A stretch of DNA of 64,000 nt, taken from assembly GCF_021083645.1 (NCBI RefSeq), contig NZ_JAJNRQ010000002.1:186001-250000 (forward strand). Reading direction: 5' to 3'. Of the stretch, positions 40,779 to 50,118 are shown piece by piece. Position 1 is the stretch's first letter. Each line of letters begins with the position of its first letter. Source of the stretch: Schaalia sp. lx-260. Lineage in GTDB: Bacteria; Actinomycetota; Actinomycetes; Actinomycetales; Actinomycetaceae. The translations under genes and the position numbers were made by a program. Under the pieces are notes generated by a model. The model had not been told where the DNA came from. It saw only the letters and a program-made list of their open reading frames with translations, and did no database searches.

Positions 40779-41048
40779 ATGCCCTTAGCAAAGGAAGTAA
40801 AAGACAAGATTATTGCCGAATACGGTACTCATGAGGGTGACACTGGCTCTCCTGAGGTACAGGTCGCGCTGCTGACTCAGCGTATTAAGGATCTGACCGA
40901 ACACTTCAAGCATCACACGCATGACCATCATTCCCGTCGCGGTTTGCTGCTTCTGGTTGGTCGTCGCCGTCGTTTGCTTGGCTATCTGGCTGAAATTGAT
41001 ATTGAGCGTTACCGTTCGCTCATTGAACGTCTCGGCCTGCGTCGCTGA
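40779..41048 (+). CDS. rpsO: 30S ribosomal protein S15
   Basis: An 89-residue primary 16S-binding protein of the small subunit. All typical marks are present: [46 protein letters not shown] and [12 protein letters not shown]. The ATG at 40779 is five bases after GAGGAGA and gives the standard length. A strong terminator follows six bases after the stop, with pnp beyond it, the conserved rpsO-pnp order. Confidence 0.98.
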   Translation: MPLAKEVKDKIIAEYGTHEGDTGSPEVQVALLTQRIKDLTEHFKHHTHDHHSRRGLLLLVGRRRRLLGYLAEIDIERYRSLIERLGLRR

Positions 41049-41053
41049 CATAC

Positions 41054-41090
41054 AACCGGCCCGATCCCAAGGGGAGCGGGCCGGTTTGTT
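41054..41090 (+). terminator. Rho-independent terminator of rpsO
   Basis: A 10-bp GC-rich stem (AACCGGCCCG at 41054-41063 with 41077-41086) begins six bases after the rpsO stop and is followed by TGTT. Confidence 0.8.
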
Positions 41091-41129
41091 CCCTCTGCCT
41101 ATCTGTGCATGTTTTAGTTTAAGCACGTG

Positions 41130-41158
41130 CTGACAAACAGATATGCATTACGTATGAA
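41130..41158 (+). promoter_or_regulatory. Candidate sigma-A-type promoter of pnp
   Basis: CTGACA at 41130-41135, a 17-bp spacer, and TATGAA at 41153-41158. It would give a leader of roughly 140 nt that contains a 12-bp palindrome centred near 41258. Confidence 0.4.
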
Positions 41159-41306
41159 AATTGCGTTTGCCTTGAGCTGACGGTTTTCGACAGTGGCTTA
41201 CGGACTTTACCGCCTCATTTATATGGGGTAGTAAGAAAGTGATGTCCGTGGGCTTCGATCGAAGGCCGACGCTGCAAACGTCACCATCACGAAAAGGAGA
41301 ATCTTG

Positions 41307-43679
41307 ATGATGGAAAGCAACGAAATTGTTGCTGCAGAAGCGATTATTGATAATGGTCGTTTCGGAAAACGTGTTGTGCGTTTTGAAACTGGCCGACTGG
41401 CGAAACAAGCTGCAGGGTCGGCTATGGCCTATTTGGATGACGAAACTGCGATTTTGTCTGCCACAACTGTTGGAAAACAGCCGAAAGATCAGTTTGATTT
41501 CTTCCCGCTTACTGTTGATGTGGAAGAACGTTCCTATGCTGCTGGTCGTATTCCTGGGTCTTTTTTCCGTCGTGAAGGACGTCCCGGAACTGAAGCTATT
41601 CTGGCTGCACGTCTGATTGATCGTCCGTTACGCCCAGGTTTCGTCAAAGGTTTGCGTAATGAAGTTCAGGTGCACGAAACCGTGCTCGCTGTGCATCCAG
41701 ATGATGCTTACGATGTTCTCGCAATCAATGCGGCGTCTATGTCAACACAAATTGCGGGCCTTCCTTTTACTGGCCCAATTGGTGGCACACGTCTTGCTCT
41801 GATTGATGACCAGTGGGTTGCTTTCCCACGCTGGTCAGAAATGGAGCGTTCAGTCTTTAACATTGTTGTTGCTGGCCGTATTGTGACTGCTGAGGATGGC
41901 AGTGACGACGTGGCGATCATGATGGTGGAAGCCGGTGGCGGTGACAATGAATGGGATCTCATTCAAGCCGGTGCAATGGCTCCTACCGAAGATGTAGTAG
42001 CTGATGGTTTAGAAGCTGCGAAACCATTTATTCGTGTACTGTGTGAGGCACAAATTGAGGTTGCTCAGCGCGCCTCGAAAGAAACCGCGGAATTCCCATT
42101 GTTTTTTGACTACACTGATGAGGAATACGCTGCTGTTGAAGAATGGGTGGGCGATAAGCTTGCTGCTGCTTTGCTTACTGAAGGAAAATTGGCTCGTGAT
42201 GAAGCTGTTGAAGCAGTAAAAAGTGATATGTTGGCTGCTTTGGAGGAGCGTTTCCCTGAGGCTGAAAAAGATCTGAAAGCGGCTTTCCGTTCTTTGGAGA
42301 AATCAACGATTCGTAATCGTACTTTGCGTGAAGAAATACGTATGGACGGTCGTACTCCTCGTCAGATTCGTTCGTTAGCTGCTGAAGTTGAAGTTCTTCC
42401 GCGTGTACATGGTTCGGCTTTATTCCAGCGTGGTGAAACTCAGATCCTTGGCGTTACCACTTTGGCAATGCTCCGTATGGAACAGCAGTTGGATAACTTG
42501 TCGCCAATTACTGCAAAGCGTTATATGCACCAGTATAACTTCCCCCCCTTCTCGACAGGGGAAACTGGGCGTGTCGGTTCACCAAAGCGTCGTGAAATCG
42601 GACATGGTGATTTGGCAGAGCGTGCGCTTCGTCCAGTGATTCCTTCGCGTGAAGATTTCCCTTACGCTATTCGTCAGGTATCTGAGGCCTTGGGTTCGAA
42701 TGGCTCTACCTCTATGGGTTCTGTGTGTGCATCAACATTATCCATGTTGCAAGCTGGCGTTCCTTTGCGCGCGCCCGTGGCTGGTATTGCTATGGGCTTA
42801 ATGACAGGTGAAGTTGATGGCGTACAAAAAGCTGTTACTTTGACTGATATCTTGGGAGCAGAAGACGGCTTCGGAGATATGGACTTCAAGGTAGCTGGTA
42901 CTCGTCAGTTCATCACTGCTTTACAGTTGGATACAAAGCTTGATGGTATTGACTCTCAGGTTCTGCGTGCGGCTTTAGCTCAAGCTCGTGATGCACGTAT
43001 CGCGATTCTTGATTTCATGGAGCAAGCCATTGATTCTCCAGATGAGATGAGCCCTCATGCTCCTCGTATTATCACGGTTCAGATTCCTGTCGATAAGATT
43101 GGCGAAGTGATCGGCCCTAAGGGGAAGATGATTAACCAGATTCAGGAAGATACCGGTGCTGATCTGACCATTGAAGATGATGGAACAGTGTACATTGGTG
43201 CTTCTACGGGTGAGGCTGCTGAAGCTGCTCGCGCCGTGGTCAATCAGATCGCTAATCCGCAAATGCCTGAGGTAGGGGAGCGCTTTGTGGGGACTGTTGT
43301 GAAAACAACGTCTTTCGGTGCTTTCATTTCCTTGACCCCAGGTAAGGATGGTTTACTCCATATTTCACAGGTCCGTAGGCTTGTGGGTGGTAAACGCATT
43401 GAATCTGTGGATGATGTTCTTCAGGTAGGACAACAGGTTGAGGTAGAGATCGCTGAAATTGGTGATCGCGGCAAATTGTCTTTGCATGCTGTTGTTGAAG
43501 GTGAGGTAGCGGCTGAAGAAGTTTCTGCTGATACAGAATCTGAAACTTCTGCGCGCCCGGCACGCCGTGAACGTCGTGACCGCACAGATCGTCGTGAGCG
43601 TCGTCCTCGCACACGTACTCGCCGTCGTCGTGAAGATGAAGATGGCGGAAATTCTGCTGATGAGTCAGTGCAGGAATGA
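41307..43679 (+). CDS. pnp: Polyribonucleotide nucleotidyltransferase (PNPase)
   Basis: Phosphorolytic 3'-5' exoribonuclease and polymerase of the degradosome. The 790-residue chain has two RNase PH domains around an all-helical linker (first with [20 protein letters not shown], second with [20 protein letters not shown] and [20 protein letters not shown]), a KH domain ([20 protein letters not shown]), an S1 domain ([20 protein letters not shown]) and an Arg-rich, RNA-binding-like tail. The ATG at 41307 follows GGAGA by six bases; TTG or the next ATG are less likely. A 15-bp terminator follows. Confidence 0.97.
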   Translation: MMESNEIVAAEAIIDNGRFGKRVVRFETGRLAKQAAGSAMAYLDDETAILSATTVGKQPKDQFDFFPLTVDVEERSYAAGRIPGSFFRREGRPGTEAILAARLIDRPLRPGFVKGLRNEVQVHETVLAVHPDDAYDVLAINAASMSTQIAGLPFTGPIGGTRLALIDDQWVAFPRWSEMERSVFNIVVAGRIVTAEDGSDDVAIMMVEAGGGDNEWDLIQAGAMAPTEDVVADGLEAAKPFIRVLCEAQIEVAQRASKETAEFPLFFDYTDEEYAAVEEWVGDKLAAALLTEGKLARDEAVEAVKSDMLAALEERFPEAEKDLKAAFRSLEKSTIRNRTLREEIRMDGRTPRQIRSLAAEVEVLPRVHGSALFQRGETQILGVTTLAMLRMEQQLDNLSPITAKRYMHQYNFPPFSTGETGRVGSPKRREIGHGDLAERALRPVIPSREDFPYAIRQVSEALGSNGSTSMGSVCASTLSMLQAGVPLRAPVAGIAMGLMTGEVDGVQKAVTLTDILGAEDGFGDMDFKVAGTRQFITALQLDTKLDGIDSQVLRAALAQARDARIAILDFMEQAIDSPDEMSPHAPRIITVQIPVDKIGEVIGPKGKMINQIQEDTGADLTIEDDGTVYIGASTGEAAEAARAVVNQIANPQMPEVGERFVGTVVKTTSFGAFISLTPGKDGLLHISQVRRLVGGKRIESVDDVLQVGQQVEVEIAEIGDRGKLSLHAVVEGEVAAEEVSADTESETSARPARRERRDRTDRRERRPRTRTRRRREDEDGGNSADESVQE

Positions 43680-43748
43680 TACTGCTGCTTAAAGCTGCCA
43701 TTACGCACTAGTGTGACGGTAGCAGAGCAAAATAGTCTCATAAGTGGT

Positions 43749-43783
43749 GAAACCGAGATGAACGTATTGTTCATCTCGGTTTC
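43749..43783. terminator. Bidirectional terminator between pnp and the HxlR gene
   Basis: A perfect 15-bp stem (43749-43763 with 43769-43783) with a 5-nt loop sits 69 bp past the pnp stop and about 100 bp past the end of the opposing gene. The plus-strand side is followed by CTTTATATT. Confidence 0.85.
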
Positions 43784-43881
43784 CTTTATATTCTGCATCA
43801 GGTACAGATACACAATATTGTTACAGTTATATCATGTATGTGTAGGGTTTTCGTTAGATACTTTTCTCAAGCGCGTGCTGT

Positions 43882-44280
43882 TTACTTGACTGTTTGAGCG
43901 TCGTATTTTTCTCTATGCTGTTCGATGATTGTGACATGTTTTTCTGCCCAGTGGCGAAGTGCTTGGATAGGTTCTACGACTGAGTGTCCTAAATTGGTGA
44001 GGGAATAATTAACTCGGGGTGGAATAGTTGGAATAACTTCGCGGTGTATGAGGCCATCGCGTTCCATGGAGCGCAGTGTTTCTGTCAGTACTTTTCCAGA
44101 GATTCCGCCGATGAAATCTTTGAGCTGCGTGAAACGAACCGTGTTTTCTTGACTCAGCACAGTGATAATCATTGGTGCCCATCGGTCGGTGACATGACGA
44201 AGGACAGTACGTGAAGGGCAATCCGCGTTGAGAATATCCCCGTCTGCTTCGGTTTCGCTTTGTGTTCTGTAGGTACTCAT
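43882..44280 (-). CDS. HxlR-family winged-helix transcriptional regulator
   Basis: A 132-residue regulator of the HxlR/YodB type. Family marks are a Cys near the start of the domain (DCPSRTVLRHV), the helix DRWAPMIITVLSQ, the winged-helix core RFTQLKDFIGGISGKVLTETLRSMERDGLI and YSLTNLGHSVVEPIQAL. Members often sense electrophiles or redox stress through that Cys. AAGGA lies seven bases before the ATG. Two dyads stand in its promoter region. No divergent enzyme gene of the usual kind (nitroreductase, quinone reductase) is present, so the target besides itself is unknown; the neighbouring membrane protein gene is the closest candidate. Confidence 0.93.
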   Translation of the reverse strand: MSTYRTQSETEADGDILNADCPSRTVLRHVTDRWAPMIITVLSQENTVRFTQLKDFIGGISGKVLTETLRSMERDGLIHREVIPTIPPRVNYSLTNLGHSVVEPIQALRHWAEKHVTIIEQHREKYDAQTVK

Positions 44281-44296
44281 ATACTATTCCTTTTAA

Positions 44297-44335
44297 TTAC
44301 TTTCAGTAACAAGTGAATAATACTTATTATTCACT
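44297..44335. promoter_or_regulatory. Candidate HxlR operator: two adjacent dyads
   Basis: AGTGAATAAT at 44312-44321 is a perfect inverted repeat of 44326-44335 around ACTT. A smaller dyad TTACT-TTC-AGTAA lies at 44297-44309. Both are 16-55 bp before the start of the HxlR gene, an ideal place for autoregulation. Confidence 0.6.
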
Positions 44336-44469
44336 CTATAAACAATGGTGGGGATGAAGAAAACTATTGCACATAACGCAAAATACAATCGGGTATTTAT
44401 AAGCCGAGTAAGCCCAAAAAAGCTCACGAGCTGTATTTTATATGAGGATCTTTACGTGATGGGTAAACA

Positions 44470-44536
44470 GGTGCTCCCTGAAAACAGGGGAGAAACAAGA
44501 ACTTTTTCTTTACTCCTCATGCTTTCAGGGAGCACC
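44470..44536. repeat. Long inverted repeat downstream of the membrane-protein gene
   Basis: A perfect 14-bp stem (44470-44483 with 44523-44536) encloses 39 nt, which can itself fold. It starts 32 bp past the stop of the minus-strand gene. No T-run follows on that strand, so it may be a factor-dependent or stability structure. Confidence 0.6.
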
Positions 44537-44567
44537 ACCACGGTGTTACTCTGCCACTTCAGATTGG

Positions 44568-47054
44568 TCAGAAGGCATCCGTAATAGTGATCTCAGGTTT
44601 TGTTGGATTACTGAGATCAAAAGTGCCTACTACGCGGAATCGATTATGTTGATCCGACGATGAAGATGAGTAACGAGTGATGATGTCAGCTTCGCTGGAC
44701 TCAAACCTTCCCATTGAAAAATCAATGTCAGCAATTTTCTTTGCGAGGCTCCCAAGCTCAAGCGTGCTTAAGTTCTTGCTTTGTACACGGTAAGGACAAC
44801 GTTCATCAAGGTTACCCCCAACTGTCGAACATGATTTAACTAACTCATTCGCTTTCTCTAGAAGGAGTTTTTCAAAAGATTCAGTGGCTTTTGGTTCAAT
44901 CGAGACATAATCATCCTTTGAGAAGGCATCAAGTACGCGGAGAGTTTTTTCATCAGACTGAATATAGTCATTAGCTACTCCCGATACTGTGTAAATGCCC
45001 GGGAACAACGGCAATGACAGATTCTTGCGTGCTTTAACAGTGGTACCACCAATAAGTACTTCTGAGAACCCTTCCGCTCTGATGTCTATCCGCTTAAGTT
45101 CAGGTGCTTTGAGCTTCCAAGTGCGCAGGAGTCCGAATTCTTTTGGACCGGGTTGAGCTTCAAAGAACTGCGTGAATTGTTCGCCATCAAGAGCGAGTGT
45201 TGCAGTCACATGTTGTGATGTTTCGTTTGAAGCAGCAGCATTTTCTACGTGGATATTAACAATTTCGATATGAGCTGAACTATGCGCCAGTACATCGTTT
45301 GTTAGCAGTACACGTTCGTCATTTCGGATTCCTGGATCAGCGATACTTAAAGCTGTCTCAGCATCACCTTTCGCAATTGCTTCAAGATATTGACGTACAG
45401 GTTGTTCTGCTGTTCGCATACTATTCACGATATTCAGAGCAATAACAGCACCAACACAGAGCACAGTGAGAACACCAATCACTGAGGCGGCAAGTACAAT
45501 CTTGCGTTTCTTTTGTGCAGACATTGGCGTGCGAGGTAGTGATACTACAGGCAAAGGCGCTACTGCTGGTGCTGGTGGTTGTGCTGGTACTGAAGGAGCG
45601 GAAACAACAGGAATTGTTTCCACCTGAGCTGTTTCTGTCATAGGTGTGGCGGGAGGGGCTGACTCTGAAATGTTCGATATCGGTGGAGGAGGTGTCATTA
45701 CAGTTGTCGCTTGAGGAATTGTTGTCCCCATAGCTGCGGTAGTAGTTGTGGGAGCTACTGGTGCGGGAATATAGCTTTGTGCCCAGACAGCATACTGTCC
45801 ACGTCCGCCTACGAAGGTCAGTAGGCCGAGCGCATTTTGTGCACAGAACATGGGGAGAACTTCTGCAAGAATTGAGAGACCAAGGAAAGCAAAAGCAACT
45901 ACGATGACGGAGGCAAAACTCACACCTACAGAGGCCGAAATACCTATGAACGATAAACGGATACTAGAGAGTACTACGGCAAAAATAAACCAGAGGGTGG
46001 TAGCAGCTACTGGTAATTGCCACACGCGATTCCAATGGATACCTGAACTTCGCTCACGTCGCAGACCTACTCGAAGTGCTGCTGCAAGCAGACATATAAG
46101 CGCCACAAGAATCAACACGTAGCCCAGTCCATAGGGAAAATCCCATGCGTGGATAGCTTCGGGGAGTGATCGGAATTCGCGTGGAATTTTTAATACTCCA
46201 TCAAGCATAGGTATGTTTTTAAGCTCTGACATGGGGAGATTAATTTCAATCCCGCCAAGGAAGCTCAGGCCCAGTAAGCTGCACACCTGATTTGGCAAAA
46301 ATACGATGAAGGCCAAGGCGATGAGGAATGATCCGCTCTCAAAGCTTAAGTACAAGGTTGTCAGGACAGAAATAGCAACGTAAACAATTCCAAAAACAAG
46401 GGTGCTGTGAACGGTTTCTGTGCACATGCGAATGAACCATGCTGGACGCCACTGTAATCCTAAGAAATGACTACGTGTCAAGAAAAGCGTAGCGCTTAGG
46501 ACACAGACGAGAGAGAAAAATTCGAGGAAATAACGCGGATCCAGCGACGCAGAGGCCAGATTACCCAGAATTTGAGCTGTGGTGCCGCCAAGTTTATTCA
46601 ATACAAAAGAAAGTAAAACCGTAATCAGTGCAATGATGGCACTTTCTGCCAGTGAGCGCACAGCTATAGGGGTTGTTTGTGCGATAAGTCCATCGTGTGT
46701 GAAACGGAAACGAGCAATAAGGTATGTCAAAAATACAATAACGACGAAAGTCGTTAGAGGCATAATGAAGAATGACACACCCACTGAGGCCGATAAAAAG
46801 CCAGAACCAACAGATAAGCTAGCTCCACTTCCCAGAATATAACCGATCATTGGGAAAATGGTGCTGAAAGGTAGGCTAAAACCGAGGGTAACGAAAAGCG
46901 CACTCAGGAAAGCGGTAAGCATGACAGCGCCTAAAAGGAAGCCAAGTGTTACGAAAGCTTCAGAAGTTCCAATGGCGCGAAGCTGAAGTCCTACAGGCGA
47001 GGCAATGGGCTGCTGAAGTTCTTGACCTACCGGCGCGCTAGGCGCGGGCGACAC
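44568..47054 (-). CDS. Large multi-pass membrane protein with extracytoplasmic domain; probably phase-variable
   Basis: An 828-residue protein that I cannot assign to a named family. Residues 33-400 contain about ten hydrophobic segments, then a Pro/Thr/Ala-rich stretch (430-510), a basic stop (AQKKRKIV), one more membrane helix at 518-545, and an outward domain of some 280 residues that begins QPVRQYLEAIAKGDAETALS, reminiscent of NTF2-like or DUF4878-type sensor domains. The GTG at 47054 has AAGGAG eight bases upstream and can start translation. A stronger start, ATG 47149, is out of frame because of a run of nine G at 47080-47088; ten or seven G would fuse it and give 860 residues. The gene sits between pnp and the M16 peptidase, where it is not usual. 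Confidence 0.85.
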   Translation of the reverse strand: MSPAPSAPVGQELQQPIASPVGLQLRAIGTSEAFVTLGFLLGAVMLTAFLSALFVTLGFSLPFSTIFPMIGYILGSGASLSVGSGFLSASVGVSFFIMPLTTFVVIVFLTYLIARFRFTHDGLIAQTTPIAVRSLAESAIIALITVLLSFVLNKLGGTTAQILGNLASASLDPRYFLEFFSLVCVLSATLFLTRSHFLGLQWRPAWFIRMCTETVHSTLVFGIVYVAISVLTTLYLSFESGSFLIALAFIVFLPNQVCSLLGLSFLGGIEINLPMSELKNIPMLDGVLKIPREFRSLPEAIHAWDFPYGLGYVLILVALICLLAAALRVGLRRERSSGIHWNRVWQLPVAATTLWFIFAVVLSSIRLSFIGISASVGVSFASVIVVAFAFLGLSILAEVLPMFCAQNALGLLTFVGGRGQYAVWAQSYIPAPVAPTTTTAAMGTTIPQATTVMTPPPPISNISESAPPATPMTETAQVETIPVVSAPSVPAQPPAPAVAPLPVVSLPRTPMSAQKKRKIVLAASVIGVLTVLCVGAVIALNIVNSMRTAEQPVRQYLEAIAKGDAETALSIADPGIRNDERVLLTNDVLAHSSAHIEIVNIHVENAAASNETSQHVTATLALDGEQFTQFFEAQPGPKEFGLLRTWKLKAPELKRIDIRAEGFSEVLIGGTTVKARKNLSLPLFPGIYTVSGVANDYIQSDEKTLRVLDAFSKDDYVSIEPKATESFEKLLLEKANELVKSCSTVGGNLDERCPYRVQSKNLSTLELGSLAKKIADIDFSMGRFESSEADIITRYSSSSSDQHNRFRVVGTFDLSNPTKPEITITDAF

Positions 47055-47149
47055 ATTGTTCGCTCCTTGCTCAGGTAGTGGGGGGGGGTAGTTAGAGGGG
47101 CAGATGCATTATCAGATGGTGGAGGAAGAAATCCGTCTGAACTGCTCAT
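47027..47149 (-). CDS. Out-of-frame 5' leader ORF of the membrane-protein gene
   Basis: The ATG at 47149 has the best ribosome-binding site here (AGGAGA four bases upstream). It encodes MSSSDGFLPPPSDNASAPLT and, after the C-run, switches to an unrelated frame ending at a TAG at 47027-47029, for 40 residues. With one more C the frame continues as TPPPLPEQGANNV into the long protein. Pro-rich composition before and after the tract matches, which supports a single interrupted gene. Confidence 0.7.
   Translation of the reverse strand: MSSSDGFLPPPSDNASAPLTTPPHYLSKERTMCRPRLARR
47080..47088. repeat. Homopolymer of nine G (C on the coding strand)
   Basis: The longest single-base run I noticed in the window. 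It lies at codon 22-24 of the reading frame that starts at ATG 47149, the classical place for slipped-strand phase variation. Nine bases leave that frame off; seven or ten restore it. Confidence 0.9.
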
Positions 47150-47330
47150 AGGTTCTCCTTACAGGTTGATAGGAAAATTTTAAGGAACCGTGTAAATATT
47201 ACACCTTGTTAGAGTATATGTAGGTCTATTTATCATAGATATTTTATGAGTGAAATTATTTTCTTATGCGCTTCTACACATATATTCACACCCTATCTGT
47301 GCCGGCATGCCTGCGCTGAGGTATAACAGT

Positions 47331-47343
47331 TAAACTAATCCGG
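47331..47343 (+). promoter_or_regulatory. Leaderless-type -10 element for the M16 peptidase gene
   Basis: TAAACT at 47331-47336, six bases, then the GTG start at 47343. No Shine-Dalgarno is present. Confidence 0.6.
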
Positions 47344-48671
47344 TGAGTATGACTGAAATTTCTTTGCCGTTTCCCACCCTGCCTCAGCGTTACACAAGTG
47401 AATTTAATGATGGGGATACGCGTGTTGAACGCACAATTTTAGAGTGCGGTACCCGTATTGTTACTCAGCATGTTCCGGCGACACGTAGCGCAAGTATTGG
47501 CTTATGGGTTCCTGTAGGTTCGCGTGATGAAAAACCAGAGCATGGGGGATCAACGCACTTTCTGGAACATCTGCTGTTTAAGGGGACACATACTCGCACG
47601 GCTTTAGATATAGCGGTGGCATTCGATTCTGTTGGTGGGGAATCAAATGCGGAAACAGGGAAAGAAACTACTTCGTACTGGGCGCGAGTGGTAGATGAAG
47701 ATGCTCCGATGGCTACGAGTGTCCTTATGGATATGCTTTCTGATTCTTTGATTGACCCAACAGAATTTGAGGTAGAACGAGGCGTTATCCTTGATGAACT
47801 GGCGATGAATGAGGACAGCCCAACGGATATTGTTCATGAGGCTTTTCAGCACGCTATTCACGGTGACACCCCTCTTGGACGTCCAGTGGGAGGTACAGCG
47901 GATGCTATTCGAGCGGTGGGACGTGAAGACGTGTGGGAGCACTATCAGACAACCTACGGTCCGGATAATTTGGTAGTTGCTGCATCAGGGAATGTTGACC
48001 ATCAGGCGATTGTTCGGCTCATTGAGGATAGTCTCGCGCATTCGACGTGGGCTGATCGTATGACCACACCCTCATTGCCTCGTCCGCGTCGCTCAACGAA
48101 TCCTCTACAAAACTTACAGGGGACAGGAGAGGAGATACGTTACCGTGAGGTGGAACAAGCACATGTGATTATTGGATGTCCCTCAATGCGTGGTGACGAT
48201 GAACGGCGGCCTGTGATGAATGTGCTTCTCACTATTTTGGGAGGCTCAATGTCCTCGCGTTTATTCCAAGAAGTACGTGAAAAACGTGGCTTAGCGTATA
48301 CGACCTATGCTTTTGATGCAGCCTACTCGGATGCGGGAGCTTTTGGAATGTATGCAGGTACTTCGCCGTCACGGGTTGATGAAGTGGAAAGCGTTATGAT
48401 CGGGCAATTAGAGGAACTTGCAGCTACGGGGCCAACTCAGGATGAACTTATTCGTGTGCGAGGCCAGGTGCGCGGTTCTTTAGCGCTTGGCATGGAATCT
48501 CCGTGGGCGCGGATGTCACGTTTAGGGCGAGCCGAGGTGAATGGGCGTTATCGTACAGTCGCGCATGCTTTAGAAGCAATTCATGAGGTAACAGCCGATC
48601 AGGTACGTGAGCTAGCCGCTGAGTTAGCGAGCTTACCTCGATCGCGTGCTTTAGTTTTGCCGAAACCATGA
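47343..48671 (+). CDS. M16-family zinc metallopeptidase (processing-peptidase-like)
   Basis: A 442-residue insulinase/PepR-type peptidase. The inverted zinc motif HFLEH places ligands at His72 and His76 with catalytic Glu75, and Glu152 in ERGVILDELAMNED is the third ligand, 76 residues on. The second, non-catalytic half contains the Arg/Tyr signature region SSRLFQEVREKRGLAYTTYA. There is no signal peptide, so it acts in the cytoplasm. In actinobacteria this gene normally follows pnp and precedes dapB; here only dapB is adjacent. Natural substrates are unknown. Confidence 0.95.
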   Translation: MSMTEISLPFPTLPQRYTSEFNDGDTRVERTILECGTRIVTQHVPATRSASIGLWVPVGSRDEKPEHGGSTHFLEHLLFKGTHTRTALDIAVAFDSVGGESNAETGKETTSYWARVVDEDAPMATSVLMDMLSDSLIDPTEFEVERGVILDELAMNEDSPTDIVHEAFQHAIHGDTPLGRPVGGTADAIRAVGREDVWEHYQTTYGPDNLVVAASGNVDHQAIVRLIEDSLAHSTWADRMTTPSLPRPRRSTNPLQNLQGTGEEIRYREVEQAHVIIGCPSMRGDDERRPVMNVLLTILGGSMSSRLFQEVREKRGLAYTTYAFDAAYSDAGAFGMYAGTSPSRVDEVESVMIGQLEELAATGPTQDELIRVRGQVRGSLALGMESPWARMSRLGRAEVNGRYRTVAHALEAIHEVTADQVRELAAELASLPRSRALVLPKP

Positions 48672-48805
48672 TTCTCATTGAGGCGAAAGAGATACTCCTA
48701 CACTTGGCTTACGGGCAGATAAGCATGAGAGAAAATTTTACGCGAAAATAGTGAAGGAAATTTTCTGCGGTGACTGGGTGTTTTATGCAAGGAAAGGCTG
48801 AATGA

Positions 48806-49546
48806 ATGAAGAAAGTTGCTGTCATCGGCGCTCAAGGACGTATGGGAAGCACTGTTGTGAGTGCAGTAACAGCCGCACCGGATATGACACTTGTTGCCAG
48901 CATTGATGCTCAGCAACCGGTCAATGCTGAAACACTTAACGGAGCAGATGTCGCTGTGGATTTCACTGTTCCGTCGGTAACCGAACAGAATGTGCATGCT
49001 GTTCTCGAAGCTGGAATACACGCAGTTGTCGGTACAACGGGTTGGACTGCAGAATCTTTAGATAGGGTTCGCAATCATGCTGAAGCTGTGGATTGTAGTG
49101 TTCTTATCGCCCCCAACTTTGCTTTGTCAGCTGTTCTTGCAATGAAGTTTGCGGCGATGGCAGCTCCCTATTTTGAGTCTGTTGAAATTATTGAGAAGCA
49201 TCATCCTGCAAAAGTTGATGCTCCCTCTGGAACTGCTGTACATACTGCACACGTGATTGCTCAAGCTCGGAAGAACGCAGAGTGTCCTCCTATTCCTGAT
49301 GCCACAGAAAAAGATCCTTTAGGTAGTCGGGGTGCTGTAGTTGAGGGAATTCCCGTTCATGCTGTACGTTTACGTGGTTTGACTGCTCATGAGGAAATCC
49401 TTTTAGGAAATCTCGGAGAACAAATGACTATCCGTACGGATTGCTTTGATCGAACAAGTTTCATGCCGGGCGTTTTATTAGGAATTCGACGGGTTGCTGA
49501 CTTTCCTGGACTGACTGTGGGCCTTGATACGCTGATGAATATATGA
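48806..49546 (+). CDS. dapB: 4-hydroxy-tetrahydrodipicolinate reductase
   Basis: Reduces hydroxytetrahydrodipicolinate in the lysine/diaminopimelate pathway, feeding both lysine and peptidoglycan. The 246-residue protein has the cofactor motif VAVIGAQGRMGSTVVSAV, DFTVPSVTEQNV, GTTGW, and the substrate motif EKHHPAKVDAPSGTAVHTA. AAGG precedes the ATG. Its stop overlaps the next start by four bases (ATGA). The 134-bp gap before it holds a 9-bp dyad (48730-48738 with 48758-48766). Confidence 0.97.
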   Translation: MKKVAVIGAQGRMGSTVVSAVTAAPDMTLVASIDAQQPVNAETLNGADVAVDFTVPSVTEQNVHAVLEAGIHAVVGTTGWTAESLDRVRNHAEAVDCSVLIAPNFALSAVLAMKFAAMAAPYFESVEIIEKHHPAKVDAPSGTAVHTAHVIAQARKNAECPPIPDATEKDPLGSRGAVVEGIPVHAVRLRGLTAHEEILLGNLGEQMTIRTDCFDRTSFMPGVLLGIRRVADFPGLTVGLDTLMNI

Positions 49547-50118
49547 ATATGAGTATTGAACAGGCCACTGGGGACGATTTACGTAAAAGTGTGCGTCCAG
49601 CAACGCTTAAAGATGCAGCAGATATTGCGTACATTCATGAAACTGTTTTTCATGCGCTCTTTGGAGCCTCTCATCCTTTAGTACCTTCTTACGAACAATT
49701 ACATGCTCAATGGGAACAAACTCTTACGCAGGAAGCTCCTGATGGGTGTTATACGCTTGTTGCTATACATGGGTTCCGGATTGTAGGTTTTGCTTCATGC
49801 GTCCCAGCACAAGAAATACATGAAAATACTGTCGGAACTGGAAAACACCTTTCTATTCCACAAGGTACAGAAATAGTGAATCTATGGGTTGAGCGCGCAT
49901 TTCAGCGGAGCGGACATGGATCAAGACTTTTAGCGGCACTTGTTGATGTTACTCAAGCGAAGGCTTTACGAGTCTGGGTAAATGCTGATGATGAGTCTTA
50001 TATTCGTTTCTTACGCAGTGCTGGTTTTGGGCCGGCAGGCATACGCAGAGCTTTTTCGGTGAATGATTCTGGCGATCAGCAGTTTGTTGAGCATTTATGG
50101 TGGGCACTTAACACGTAG
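49543..50118 (+). CDS. GNAT-family N-acetyltransferase
   Basis: A 191-residue acetyltransferase of the GNAT superfamily; the acceptor is unknown. It shows VRPATLKDAADIAYIHETVF at the start, LWVERAFQRSGHGSRLLAAL with the acetyl-CoA loop (Q/R-x-x-G-x-G/S), and VNADDESYIRFLRSAGFGPA near the end. It overlaps dapB by four bases, so it is co-expressed. Homologues that acetylate ribosomal proteins, amino acids or drugs cannot be told apart here. Confidence 0.9.
   Translation: MNMSIEQATGDDLRKSVRPATLKDAADIAYIHETVFHALFGASHPLVPSYEQLHAQWEQTLTQEAPDGCYTLVAIHGFRIVGFASCVPAQEIHENTVGTGKHLSIPQGTEIVNLWVERAFQRSGHGSRLLAALVDVTQAKALRVWVNADDESYIRFLRSAGFGPAGIRRAFSVNDSGDQQFVEHLWWALNT

Noticed and set aside
44345-44584. 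79-codon open frame divergent from the HxlR gene
   Set aside because: It spans the large inverted repeat and the end of the membrane-protein gene, has an odd composition and no family marks. A regulated small gene cannot be excluded but is not supported.
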